A DNA stretch of 64,000 nt from NCBI RefSeq assembly GCF_000017405.1, contig NC_009668.1:248001-312000 (forward strand), given 5' to 3'. A model generated the notes under the pieces. The model did not search any database, was not told the DNA's origin, and was given only the letters and a program-made list of their open reading frames with translations. Below are positions 1 to 8,674 of this stretch, piece after piece. A program made the translations under genes and the position numbers. The number at the start of each line of letters is the position of its first letter. Within the stretch, counting starts at the first letter, position 1. Source of the DNA: Brucella anthropi ATCC 49188. GTDB lineage: Bacteria > Pseudomonadota > Alphaproteobacteria > Rhizobiales > Rhizobiaceae.

Positions 1-115
1 CTGCGCGGAGATCCATGACGATGCCGCAACCGCTTCGGTGGGGCCGTGCTGAACACTTCCGCACATTTTATCAAATGAGGATTCTAAAAAGTGACGAAAC
101 AAGCAGGATTTGCAC

Positions 116-146
116 TTGACCTCAACCAAGGTTGAGGAACTAGAGA
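116..146 (+). promoter_or_regulatory. SoxR-box promoter (MerR-type, 19-nt spacer)
   Basis: A near-perfect 18-bp dyad, CCTCAACCAAGGTTGAGG at 120-137, closely matches the known enterobacterial SoxR box (CCTCAAGTTAACTTGAGG). It sits between a -35 TTGACC (116-121) and a -10-like TAGAGA (141-146). The 19-nt spacer is the elongated spacing typical of promoters activated by MerR-family proteins. A soxR gene lies 1.1 kb downstream in the same direction, so autoregulation of the whole cytochrome/flavin reductase/soxR unit is inferred. Confidence 0.8.
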
Positions 147-175
147 AGCATGGCCGATCATCTGGAGTATCGCCC

Positions 176-568
176 ATGCGCTTGTCGCTTCTTCTTGTTC
201 CCCTGGCATTTCCCGCTGCGCTCTTCGTCTCAACAGCTGCCTTTGGCGCGGAGGATGACGCTAGTGCGGGAGAAAAACTCTTCAAGCGGTGCTCCGTCTG
301 CCACACAGCCGAGGCTGACAAGAGCAAGCGTGGGCCGTCATTGAACGGTGTCGTGGGCCGAACAGCCGCATCCTATCCCGGCTACCCCTATTCGGACGCG
401 ATGCGCAAGGCCGCCGCCGAGGGGCTTGTCTGGAATGAGGATGAACTGAAGAGCTTTCTCAGGAAACCGCAGGCCAGGGTCAAAGGCACCTGGATGGTTT
501 TTGCCGGACTGACCAAGGAAAAAGACCTCGAAAACATGATTGCCTATCTGAAACAGCATTCCGAGTAG
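176..568 (+). CDS. class I c-type cytochrome, periplasmic
   Basis: A 130-residue small electron carrier. An N-terminal signal peptide (about residues 1-24, cleavage near AFG-AED) directs it to the periplasm. The haem site is C39-S-V-C42-H43, and M107 in the GTWMVFAG segment is the likely sixth ligand, as in mitochondrial/c2-type cytochromes. The ATG at 176 is chosen because a TTG at 110 in the same frame would place the SoxR-box promoter (116-146) inside the gene. It is the first gene downstream of that promoter, followed by a flavin reductase and soxR, which suggests a role in the response to redox-cycling compounds. The electron partner cannot be told from sequence. Confidence 0.85.
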   Translation: MRLSLLLVPLAFPAALFVSTAAFGAEDDASAGEKLFKRCSVCHTAEADKSKRGPSLNGVVGRTAASYPGYPYSDAMRKAAAEGLVWNEDELKSFLRKPQARVKGTWMVFAGLTKEKDLENMIAYLKQHSE

Positions 569-689
569 TGCTCGTTTCAGTTCGATGTGGCCGAGCGGGT
601 ATCCCGCCGCAAGGCCATAGCCGGTCGGAAACGCTGCGGGGTGTTTCCGACCGGCGCTACACAGGTATTCAATCCGAAGGGTTTGCAAG

Positions 690-1226
690 ATGATGAACAG
701 AAACGTGCTGCACTTAGATCGCGACGCAATAGGTGCTGTTTCGAAACGAGAGTTCGCGGATGCGATGTCGCGGATGGCATCCACCGTGTCCGTGGTGACA
801 GCGTGCGATGCAGGAGAGGCCCATGGTCGCACGGTAACCGCAGTCTTATCACTTTCAGCAGAACCGCCGATGGTTCTGGTCTCGGTGAAAAGTGACAGTG
901 CACTGGCTACAGCAATCATGGCGGATGGCGGTTTCTCGCTTGCCATGCTCGCGGAAGGGCAGGAAATGATCGGTGATGCCTTCGCAGGCAAGGTACAGCA
1001 TGCGCAACGCTTCCTCATCGGCGTATGGGGGGAATGGCCGTCTGGCAGGCCGCATCTCTTTGGCGCTTCGGCTGCCATCGATTGCGAATTGGCGGGCAGC
1101 GTTCCAATGGCGGATCACACGCTTTTTGCCGGGCTGGTAACGGACACTGATTTGCCGTTGCATTCACGCCCATTGCTATGGGCGCGCCGCAATTATCGCG
1201 CACTGAGACATGACACGGATTTATGA
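690..1226 (+). CDS. flavin reductase-like domain protein
   Basis: A 178-residue protein of the flavin reductase-like (FMN-binding split barrel) family. Members reduce FMN/FAD with NAD(P)H or serve as the reductase part of two-component monooxygenases. The segment MSRMASTVSVVTACDAGE followed by TAVLSLSAEPPMVLVSV is the usual flavin-binding start of the fold (residues about 28-70). The C-terminal part (HTLFAGLVTD, then LLWARRNYRAL) matches the family end. It lies 120 bp downstream of the cytochrome and 60 bp before soxR. SoxR-linked flavin reductases are plausible because reduced flavins and redox-cycling drugs are the SoxR signal chemistry. The specific partner oxygenase, if any, is not in the window. 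Confidence 0.82.
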   Translation: MMNRNVLHLDRDAIGAVSKREFADAMSRMASTVSVVTACDAGEAHGRTVTAVLSLSAEPPMVLVSVKSDSALATAIMADGGFSLAMLAEGQEMIGDAFAGKVQHAQRFLIGVWGEWPSGRPHLFGASAAIDCELAGSVPMADHTLFAGLVTDTDLPLHSRPLLWARRNYRALRHDTDL

Positions 1227-1286
1227 GATATCTTGCATTGCCATGAGGCCGCAGCCTACACAGTTTGCATGATTGAGTTTGACGAT

Positions 1287-1754
1287 ATGGAACAGTCTGG
1301 TCTCAAGAAAAGCCTGGCGGTCGGTGATGTTTCCCGGCGCGCCGGTGTGGCGGTCTCCACGGTTCATTTCTATGAAACCAAGGGCCTGATCGAAGGCTGG
1401 CGTACGGAAGGAAACCAGCGTCGCTATCACCGCGCTGTGCTGCGCCGCATCGCCATTATCAAGATCGCGCAGCGCGCGGGCATCCCTCTGGTGATCATTC
1501 GTGAGGCCTTGGCGGATCTTCCGCACGATCACGTGCCAACGGTAGAAGACTGGCGGCGGTTTTCTGAAGCCTGGAAAGATATGCTTCAGGAACGTATCGA
1601 CAGTCTGATGCAGCTTCGCGACCAGATAACGAGCTGCATCGGCTGCGGTTGTCTCTCGCTTTCCGAATGTCCGTTGCGAAATCCCGATGATGTCCTTGGA
1701 CAACAGGGCGCTGGTCCCAGAAGGTTGATGGTCAAGTCCGGCAACCACACCTAA
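1287..1754 (+). CDS. soxR: redox-sensitive MerR-family regulator SoxR
   Basis: A 155-residue MerR-family activator. The N-terminal winged helix (GDVSRRAGVAVSTVHFYETKGLI, split here as residues 13-35) is followed by a dimerisation helix. The cluster motif is C117-x2-C120-x-C122-x5-C128, the exact CxxCxCxxxxxC spacing that holds the [2Fe-2S] cluster of SoxR. The length equals that of the E. coli protein (154) when the ATG at 1287 is used; an in-frame ATG at 1269 is the alternative. No second SoxR box is visible directly upstream, so it is probably expressed from the promoter at 116-146. In non-enteric bacteria SoxR usually controls redox-cycling defence genes directly rather than through SoxS. 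Confidence 0.93.
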   Translation: MEQSGLKKSLAVGDVSRRAGVAVSTVHFYETKGLIEGWRTEGNQRRYHRAVLRRIAIIKIAQRAGIPLVIIREALADLPHDHVPTVEDWRRFSEAWKDMLQERIDSLMQLRDQITSCIGCGCLSLSECPLRNPDDVLGQQGAGPRRLMVKSGNHT

Positions 1755-1964
1755 TCGCACAGGGCCTGCATTGAGCCTTCTTTGACCGCAAATAGAGCAC
1801 GTGGTGTGCTGCATCAGGTCTTTTCGCTGCGGTCTCGGTGCCGCGAAATTCATAATCGTCGTTATAGCAGCCATTCCATCGCGCAAAGTCTAAAGTGCTA
1901 GACGCATGGATCGGCCTGCCTGTACCTTACCTGTCGTCTGATCGATAGGCAGGGAGGGCCTCGC

Positions 1965-2795
1965 ATGGACGTGACGATCATAACGGGAGCATCGGATGGG
2001 ATCGGTGCCGAAACTGCACGGCAGATTGCCCGGCGTGACCGTGCCAATGCTGCTCTGGTGCTTGCTGCGCGCAATGTTGAAAAGCTGGAAAATCTGGCCA
2101 TCGAATTGCGGCAACTGGGCAGTTCTGTTCTCGTGGTACCAACCGATGTGAAAGATCGTACAGCCTGTATCGATCTTATCAATAAAACCGTTTCCGCTTT
2201 CGGTTGTATCGACACTTTGATTGTGAATGCAGGCATGTCGGCCCACGCCAATTTTGCTGAGATCAAACCAGATGATCTCAACTGGATGCATGATCTGATG
2301 GAGTTGAATTACTGGGGTAGCGTCTGGCCCATTCATGCAGCACTTCCGTATCTTGCCGCCAGCAAGGGACGGATCGTGGCTGTGTCTTCTGTTGCCGGAT
2401 TGATCGGTGTGCCGGGGCGCACTGCCTATAGCGGAACGAAGTTCGCTCTTTCGGGTTTTTGCGAGGCGCTTCGCGCGGAACTGGAACCAAGCGGTATATC
2501 CATTACCATCGTCTATCCGGGCGTCGTCAAAACCGACATTCGCAAGGTGGGTTACAGCGCAAGCGGCGGTGCGCTGGGAACAAGTGGTGTGCGCGAAGAT
2601 GACATGATGCCCGTCGAGGAAGCTGTGCGGCTGATGCTGGAAGGCGTGCAGGCTCGCAAGCGTGAAGTGTTGATGACACGCCAGATGCGATTCGGGCGCT
2701 GGTTGAAACTGATTGCCCCCTCAATGGTGGATCGCATGGCCCTCAAGGCCATCAAACCGGAGTTCAGACCGAAACCGATTAAGCCAGCTGGGTGA
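1965..2795 (+). CDS. short-chain dehydrogenase/reductase
   Basis: A 276-residue classical SDR. The cofactor motif T7-G-A-S-D-G-I-G14 starts almost at the N-terminus, NAG is at 88-90, the catalytic serine is at about 141-142 and Y155-x3-K159 completes the active site. The C-terminal extension (about residues 225-276), rich in basic and hydrophobic residues (RWLKLIAPSMVDRMALKAIK), resembles membrane-associated SDRs acting on lipid-like substrates, but the substrate is unknown. It is preceded by a good Shine-Dalgarno (GGCAGGGAGGG, 8 nt from ATG). It ends just before the cobalamin riboswitch and appears to be a single-gene unit. Confidence 0.85.
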   Translation: MDVTIITGASDGIGAETARQIARRDRANAALVLAARNVEKLENLAIELRQLGSSVLVVPTDVKDRTACIDLINKTVSAFGCIDTLIVNAGMSAHANFAEIKPDDLNWMHDLMELNYWGSVWPIHAALPYLAASKGRIVAVSSVAGLIGVPGRTAYSGTKFALSGFCEALRAELEPSGISITIVYPGVVKTDIRKVGYSASGGALGTSGVREDDMMPVEEAVRLMLEGVQARKREVLMTRQMRFGRWLKLIAPSMVDRMALKAIKPEFRPKPIKPAG

Positions 2796-2836
2796 AGAAC
2801 GCTTCGTTCATTCCACGCTTTGCGGCCAACTATCTA

Positions 2837-2864
2837 TTGACGAGTTTTTAACTTCGACTACTAT
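2837..2864 (+). promoter_or_regulatory. candidate sigma-70 promoter of the riboswitch/nrd transcript
   Basis: TTGACG (2837-2842) and TACTAT (2859-2864) are separated by 16 nt and lie directly upstream of the cobalamin aptamer, where the nrd mRNA should begin. Predicted by eye only. Confidence 0.5.
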
Positions 2865-2869
2865 ATATA

Positions 2870-3062
2870 GTGTTCTAGGTTCTTTCGATTCGTTGGGTCG
2901 AAAGCTAAGACGGGAATCCGGTGCGTTTCATCCATGACGGATGCGGCAATGCCGGAGCTGCCCCCGCAACTGTAAGCGGAGAGTTCTGTCCATCACGTCA
3001 CTGGCTTTGGCTGGGAAGGCGGACAGAATGTTGATCCGTGAGCCAGGAGACCTGCCTTGAAC
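2870..3062 (+). ncRNA. cobalamin (adenosylcobalamin) riboswitch
   Basis: The leader carries the hallmark B12-box elements. These are GACGGGAATCCGGTG (around 2910), the core GCTGCCCCCGCAACTGTAAG followed by CGG (around 2957-2979), and the closing GTGAGCCAGGAGACCTGCC (around 3039-3057). The aptamer lies about 380 nt ahead of nrdH, with no other gene between. B12 riboswitches usually repress expression when coenzyme B12 is present. Repression of a B12-independent reductase implies that the genome also has a B12-dependent class II enzyme; this is inference. Confidence 0.93.
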
Positions 3063-3135
3063 GAGTACGTCCACGGGCGGGGTGTCCGGTTGGCGCGCAA
3101 TCTTGTGTGGCAAATCGTTGCCTTACGGGTTGCTG

Positions 3136-3164
3136 CCCCGAACTTCCCGCTCATAGCTTCGGGG
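3136..3164 (+). promoter_or_regulatory. hairpin downstream of the riboswitch, possible expression platform
   Basis: CCCCGAA (3136-3142) and TTCGGGG (3158-3164) form a perfect 7-bp stem about 75 nt after the aptamer. There is no strong T-run after it, so intrinsic termination is uncertain. It could be part of the switch or an RNA-stability element. Confidence 0.4.
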
Positions 3165-3324
3165 TGAAGTCCATGTCCAGTTTATTCAGTTTCGGTTCCG
3201 ATCCTCCCTTCGAGGCATAGTTTGTGTGGTCAGGCTGCTTGTTCGTGCGGCTGGCCGATCCCGTATCTCATGTCTTTCGACGCGCATTTTGCGATGCGCG
3301 AACGGCTCTTTGCGTCTCCTATCG

Positions 3325-3363
3325 AGAGTATTCCAGTTTAAACCGGACCGTTGGAAATACTCT
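3325..3363 (+). repeat. inverted repeat in the nrd leader
   Basis: AGAGTATTCCA (3325-3335) pairs with TGGAAATACTCT (3352-3363), with one bulged A. A T-rich stretch (ATCTCTTTGTTTTT) follows, so it could act as a terminator in the riboswitch leader or be half of an intergenic repeat with the next element. Confidence 0.45.
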
Positions 3364-3379
3364 ATCTCTTTGTTTTTAT

Positions 3380-3424
3380 GCATGTCTTAACCCCAAAACC
3401 GGTTCCCACTTTTGGGAGACATGC
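3380..3424 (+). repeat. rhizobial intergenic palindromic (RIME-like) element
   Basis: A 45-bp imperfect palindrome starts GCATGTCT, ends AGACATGC and contains AACCGGTTCCCACTTTT in the middle. This core is familiar from dispersed intergenic palindromes of Rhizobium, Brucella and relatives. It lies directly upstream of the nrdH ribosome binding site (GAGGAAAAA), so it is in the 5' untranslated region. Confidence 0.6.
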
Positions 3425-3439
3425 TCCAGTGAGGAAAAA

Positions 3440-3661
3440 ATGAACGTCACCGTTTACAGCAAACCCGCCTGCGTCCAGTGCACGGCCACCACGCGCGCCC
3501 TCGACCGCCAGGGTATCGAATATGAAGTCATCGATATCTCCGCCGATGCCGATGCTTTCCATCTCGTTCAAGACATGGGTTATCGCCAGGTGCCGGTGGT
3601 TGTGGCAGGTGAATCCCATTGGGCGGGCTTCCGGCCCGATATGATCAGCGCTCTCGCCTGA
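3440..3661 (+). CDS. nrdH: glutaredoxin-like NrdH redoxin
   Basis: A 73-residue redoxin that donates electrons to the class Ib ribonucleotide reductase. The active site C11-V-Q-C14 matches the CxQC pattern of NrdH, and the C-terminal WAGFRPDMI matches the family signature that separates NrdH from glutaredoxins. The start at 3440 follows GAGGAAAAA. It is the first gene of nrdHIEF, 13 bp before nrdI, and lies behind the cobalamin riboswitch. Confidence 0.95.
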
Positions 3662-3674
3662 GGGCTATGGTCAC

Positions 3675-4082
3675 ATGAGCCTGATCGTCTATTTCTCCAG
3701 CCGGTCGGAAAATACACACCGGTTTGTCGAGCGGCTTGGAATGCGGTCGAACCGTATCCCGATGGACGGTTCAGGCGGATTGCAGGTGCGCGAGCCATTC
3801 GTGATCGTGACGCCCACATATGGTGGCGGCGGCTCCAAGGGCGCTGTCCCCAAGCCTGTGATCCGCTTTCTCAACGATGAGAGCAACCGCTCTTTCATCC
3901 GCGGCGTGATTGCCGCGGGAAACAGCAATTTCGGCGAGGCTTTCTGTATCGCCGGCAACATTATCTCCGCCAAATGTCAGGTTCCCTATCTCTACCGCTT
4001 CGAGCTTCTGGGAACCGATGAGGACATTGGCAATGTCAAGAACGGGATGGAACGATTTTGGACACGGCAGACACGACCTTGA
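3675..4082 (+). CDS. nrdI: NrdI flavodoxin-like activator of class Ib RNR
   Basis: A 135-residue flavodoxin-like protein. The start [19 protein letters not shown] supplies the FMN phosphate loop, and TPTYGGGG with [13 protein letters not shown] are the conserved NrdI flavin loops. In characterised systems NrdI provides the oxidant that assembles the dimanganese-tyrosyl radical cofactor in NrdF. Its last 25 bp overlap the start of nrdE, indicating translational coupling. Confidence 0.95.
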
Positions 4083-6277
4083 TCCGAGAGCGCGAGGCAC
4101 AGCCAGTGGCGCAGGATGCGCCTCAAGCTGTAACTTCCAACAGCAGTAAACCGTCAAAATCCTTGGACGGGCTGGATTATCACGCGCTCAACGCGATGCT
4201 GAACCTTTACGATGACGAGGGAAAAATCCAGCTTGACCGCGACCGGCAGGCTGCGCGCCAATATTTCCTCCAGCACGTGAACCAGAACACGGTCTTTTTC
4301 CATAACTTGCGGGAAAAGATCGATTATCTGGTGACCGAAGGCTATTACGAGCAAGAGGTACTGGATCAGTATTCCTTCAATTTCGTGCGCGATCTTTTCG
4401 ACGAAGCCTATGCGAAGAAATTCCGGTTTCCGACCTTTCTCGGCGCGTTCAAATATTACACCAGCTATACGCTGAAAACCTTCGATGGAAAGCGCTATCT
4501 GGAGCGCTATGAAGACCGTGTCTGCATGGTAGCGCTGACGCTGGCGCGCGGCAATGAACAGCTGGCACGCAATCTGATGGAGGAGATCATTGCAGGCCGC
4601 TACCAACCTGCGACGCCGACTTTCCTCAATGCAGGCAAGAAGCAGCGCGGCGAGCTCGTTTCCTGTTTTCTGCTGCGGGTTGAAGACAATATGGAGTCCA
4701 TCGGGCGCTCAATCAATTCGGCGTTGCAATTGTCGAAGCGGGGCGGCGGGGTGGCCTTGAGCCTTACCAATATTCGTGAGGCGGGCGCGCCTATCAAGCA
4801 GATTCAGAACCAGTCATCCGGCATCATTCCGGTGATGAAGCTTCTTGAGGATTCCTTTTCCTACGCCAATCAGCTTGGCGCGCGACAAGGTGCGGGCGCT
4901 GTCTATCTGCATGCGCATCACCCGGATATCATGCGCTTTCTGGATACGAAGCGCGAAAACGCCGACGAGAAAATCCGCATTAAAACCTTGTCGCTTGGTG
5001 TGGTCATTCCAGACATTACCTTCGAACTCGCAAAGAACAACGAGGATATGTACCTCTTCTCGCCTTATGACGTGGAGCGGGTCTACGGTGTGCCACTGAC
5101 CGAGATTTCGATCACCGAAAAATATCGGGAATTGGTCGATGATGCGCGCATTACCAAGAAGAAGATCAATGCACGCGAGTTCTTTCAGGTGCTGGCGGAA
5201 ATCCAGTTCGAGTCCGGTTATCCCTATATCATGTTCGAGGACACGGTGAACCGCGCCAATCCGATTGACGGGCGCATCACCATGAGCAATCTCTGTTCGG
5301 AAATCCTCCAGGTGAGTGAGGCGAGCATCTTCGGCGAAGACCTTTCCTATGATCATCTTGGCAAAGATATTTCGTGTAATCTGGGTTCGCTCAACATTGC
5401 ATCGGCAATGGACTCGTCCGATTTCGGCAAGACCATCGAAACCTCCATCCGCGCTCTGACAGCAGTTTCCGATATGAGCCAAATCGGTTCCGTGCCGTCG
5501 GTCGCCCGAGGTAATGATGAAAGCCATGCCATCGGTCTCGGTCAGATGAATCTGCATGGTTATCTCGCCCGCGAGCGGATTTATTACGGCTCGGAGGAGG
5601 GCGTCGATTTCACGAATATCTATTTCTATACGGTTACCTATCACGCGATCCGCGCATCGAACCTGATTGCAGTGGAAACGGGCAAGTCCTTTAAAGGTTT
5701 TGAGAAATCCAAATATGCAACGGGTGAATATTTCGCCAAATATACCGAGCAGCTTTGGGAACCAGCGACGCAAAAGGTTCGAGAAATTTTCGAAAAGGCT
5801 GGCATTGCGATTCCGACGCAGGATGACTGGCGCGATCTGAAAAATGCGGTGATGGAGGGCGGGCTTTATAACCAGAACCTTCAGGCCGTGCCGCCGACAG
5901 GCTCGATTTCCTACATCAATCATTCGACGTCATCGATTCATCCGATCGTGTCGAAGATTGAAATCCGCAAGGAGGGCAAGATCGGTCGCGTCTACTATCC
6001 GGCAGCGTTCATGACCAATGACAATCTCGATTACTATCAGGACGCCTATGAGATCGGGCCGGAGAAGATCATCGACACCTATGCGGCAGCAACACAGCAC
6101 GTCGATCAGGGCCTGTCTCTGACATTGTTCTTCCGCGATACCGCAACGACACGCGATATCAACCGCGCACAGATCTACGCGTGGAAGAAGGGCATCAAGA
6201 CCATCTACTACATTCGCCTGCGCCAGATGGCGCTCTCCGGCACGGAAGTGCAGGGTTGCGTTTCCTGCGCCCTCTGA
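4058..6277 (+). CDS. nrdE: class Ib ribonucleotide reductase alpha subunit
   Basis: The catalytic subunit (739 residues) that reduces ribonucleoside diphosphates. Visible residues are C203 in SCFLL (redox-active), the radical-site motif N411-L-C413-S-E415, the GSISYIN loop, and a C-terminal C734-V-S-C737 pair that takes electrons from NrdH. The short N-terminus, without a full ATP-cone domain, is typical of class Ib. The proposed start is a TTG at 4058 inside the end of nrdI with GGGATGGA upstream; no in-frame ATG precedes the conserved region until well inside it. Residues 1-35 look poorly conserved, so the exact start is less certain than the gene. Confidence 0.95.
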
Positions 6278-6290
6278 CCACTGGTGATGA

Positions 6291-7280
<990 letters not shown>

Positions 7281-7288
7281 TGGCATCT

Positions 7289-7320
7289 CGGCGCCGCGTA
7301 ATACCGGTGCCGAAGTTTTC
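7289..7320 (+). terminator. weak terminator-like hairpin after nrdF
   Basis: CGGCGCCG (7289-7296) pairs with CGGTGCCG (7305-7312), with one G-T wobble, followed by AAGTTTTC. Probably partial termination or mRNA end protection. Confidence 0.35.
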
Positions 7321-7368
7321 TGTTCTGGAGATGACGTTGACGTTGCGGTCTTGTTTTGCGACACATGA

Positions 7369-8532
7369 ATGATGCAGACCGCCATCACAATCGATCAGGA
7401 CTATCTCGTAACACGGCTCAAGGCGCTGCTCGCCATACCGAGCCCGACCGGGTTTACCGACGAAGCCGTGCGTTATGTTGCGCGCGAGCTGGAGCATCTG
7501 GGGCTTGAGGTTATGCTGACGCGCCGGGGGGCTATTCGCGCGCGCAGGGTGGGCCTGACGGAGAGACCGGCGCGCGGGATCGTATCGCATGTCGATACAC
7601 TCGGCGCACAGGTAAAATATCTGAAGGAAAACGGACGACTGGAACTGGTTTCCATCGGTAACTGGTCAGCGCGTTTCGCCGAAGGTGCCCGCGTTTCCAT
7701 CTTTTCGTCCAAAGGAATTTATCGCGGTTCGATCCTGCCGCTGAAAGCTTCCGGCCATACATTCAATGACGAAGTCGATACGCAACCGGTCGGCTGGCCT
7801 TATGTCGAACTCCGCGTCGATGCGCTCGCCCGAAATCGTGATGATCTGCTGCAGCTCGGTATCGATGTCGGTGACATAGTTGCCGTCGATCCCGCGCCCG
7901 AATTCATCGATAATGGCTTTATCGTCTCGCGTCACCTTGATGACAAGGCAGGCGTTGCAATCATGCTTGCGGCCCTCGAAGCGATGCAGAGAGCCAATGT
8001 GGAAACGCCGGTCGACAGCTATTGGCTGTTCACCATCGGCGAGGAAGTTGGAGTGGGTGCCTCTGCGGTCGTTGTGCCGGATATTGCCTCGCTGGTCGCC
8101 ATCGATAATGGCACGACTGCGCCGGGCCAGAATTCATCGGAGTTTGGCGTCACGCTTGCCATGGCGGACCAGACCGGACCGTTCGATTACCATTTGACGA
8201 AGAAACTCTACGAGCTTTGCGGAGAGCATGACATTCAGGTCCAGAAGGACGTGTTCCGTTATTACCGTTCCGATGCTGCGTCTGCGGTTGAGGCGGGGCA
8301 TGATGTGCGCACGGCTTTGCTGACCTTCGGTGTTGATGCCTCGCATGGTTATGAGCGCATTCATCTAAGCGCTCTGACTTCCATTGCAAAACTTGCAGTT
8401 CATTATGCAATGAGCGAAGTCGAGATCAAACGCGATGCCGAGGAAACCGCCAAGGGCCTCAAGGGTTTCACGCATCAGAAATCGACCAAGGCAGAGCAGG
8501 ATTTGAGACCCGAGGATACGCCTGTGGAATAG
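7369..8532 (+). CDS. NAGGN-system M42-family metallopeptidase
   Basis: A 387-residue zinc aminopeptidase-like protein of the M42 glutamyl-aminopeptidase fold. It resembles the subfamily found with NAGGN osmolyte genes. Candidate metal and catalytic residues are H74-x-D76 (SHVDTLG), D191/D192 in SRHLDDKAG, E225/E226 in GEEVG and a C-terminal SHGYERIH. In other proteobacteria this peptidase neighbours the NAGGN synthetase and amidotransferase and is thought to hydrolyse or recycle the dipeptide; activity is inferred. Here it is separated from those genes by a dipeptide transporter. A strong terminator follows at 8556. Confidence 0.88.
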   Translation: MMQTAITIDQDYLVTRLKALLAIPSPTGFTDEAVRYVARELEHLGLEVMLTRRGAIRARRVGLTERPARGIVSHVDTLGAQVKYLKENGRLELVSIGNWSARFAEGARVSIFSSKGIYRGSILPLKASGHTFNDEVDTQPVGWPYVELRVDALARNRDDLLQLGIDVGDIVAVDPAPEFIDNGFIVSRHLDDKAGVAIMLAALEAMQRANVETPVDSYWLFTIGEEVGVGASAVVVPDIASLVAIDNGTTAPGQNSSEFGVTLAMADQTGPFDYHLTKKLYELCGEHDIQVQKDVFRYYRSDAASAVEAGHDVRTALLTFGVDASHGYERIHLSALTSIAKLAVHYAMSEVEIKRDAEETAKGLKGFTHQKSTKAEQDLRPEDTPVE

Positions 8533-8555
8533 GCTTTGAACTTTTTGAGATCACG

Positions 8556-8579
8556 AGCGGGCTCAGGCCCGCTTTTTTT
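8556..8579 (+). terminator. rho-independent terminator
   Basis: AGCGGGC (8556-8562) and GCCCGCT (8567-8573) form the stem, followed by a run of seven T. It separates the peptidase transcript from the ABC transporter operon. Confidence 0.85.
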
Positions 8580-8674
8580 GTCTCGCAAAAATTAATTATG
8601 ATAATTCATTGATGGTCGTTGATTTATGCCTATAAATTAGAGTCTGACGGATTTGACAAATGAAGGGGAACCCC

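Noticed and set aside
110..175. N-terminal extension of the cytochrome c from a TTG at 110
   Set aside because: It would place the SoxR-box promoter inside the gene and has no signal-peptide character; ATG 176 begins a normal signal peptide.
4814..5923. Long minus-strand open frame inside nrdE
   Set aside because: A shadow frame of a highly conserved gene; no family features.
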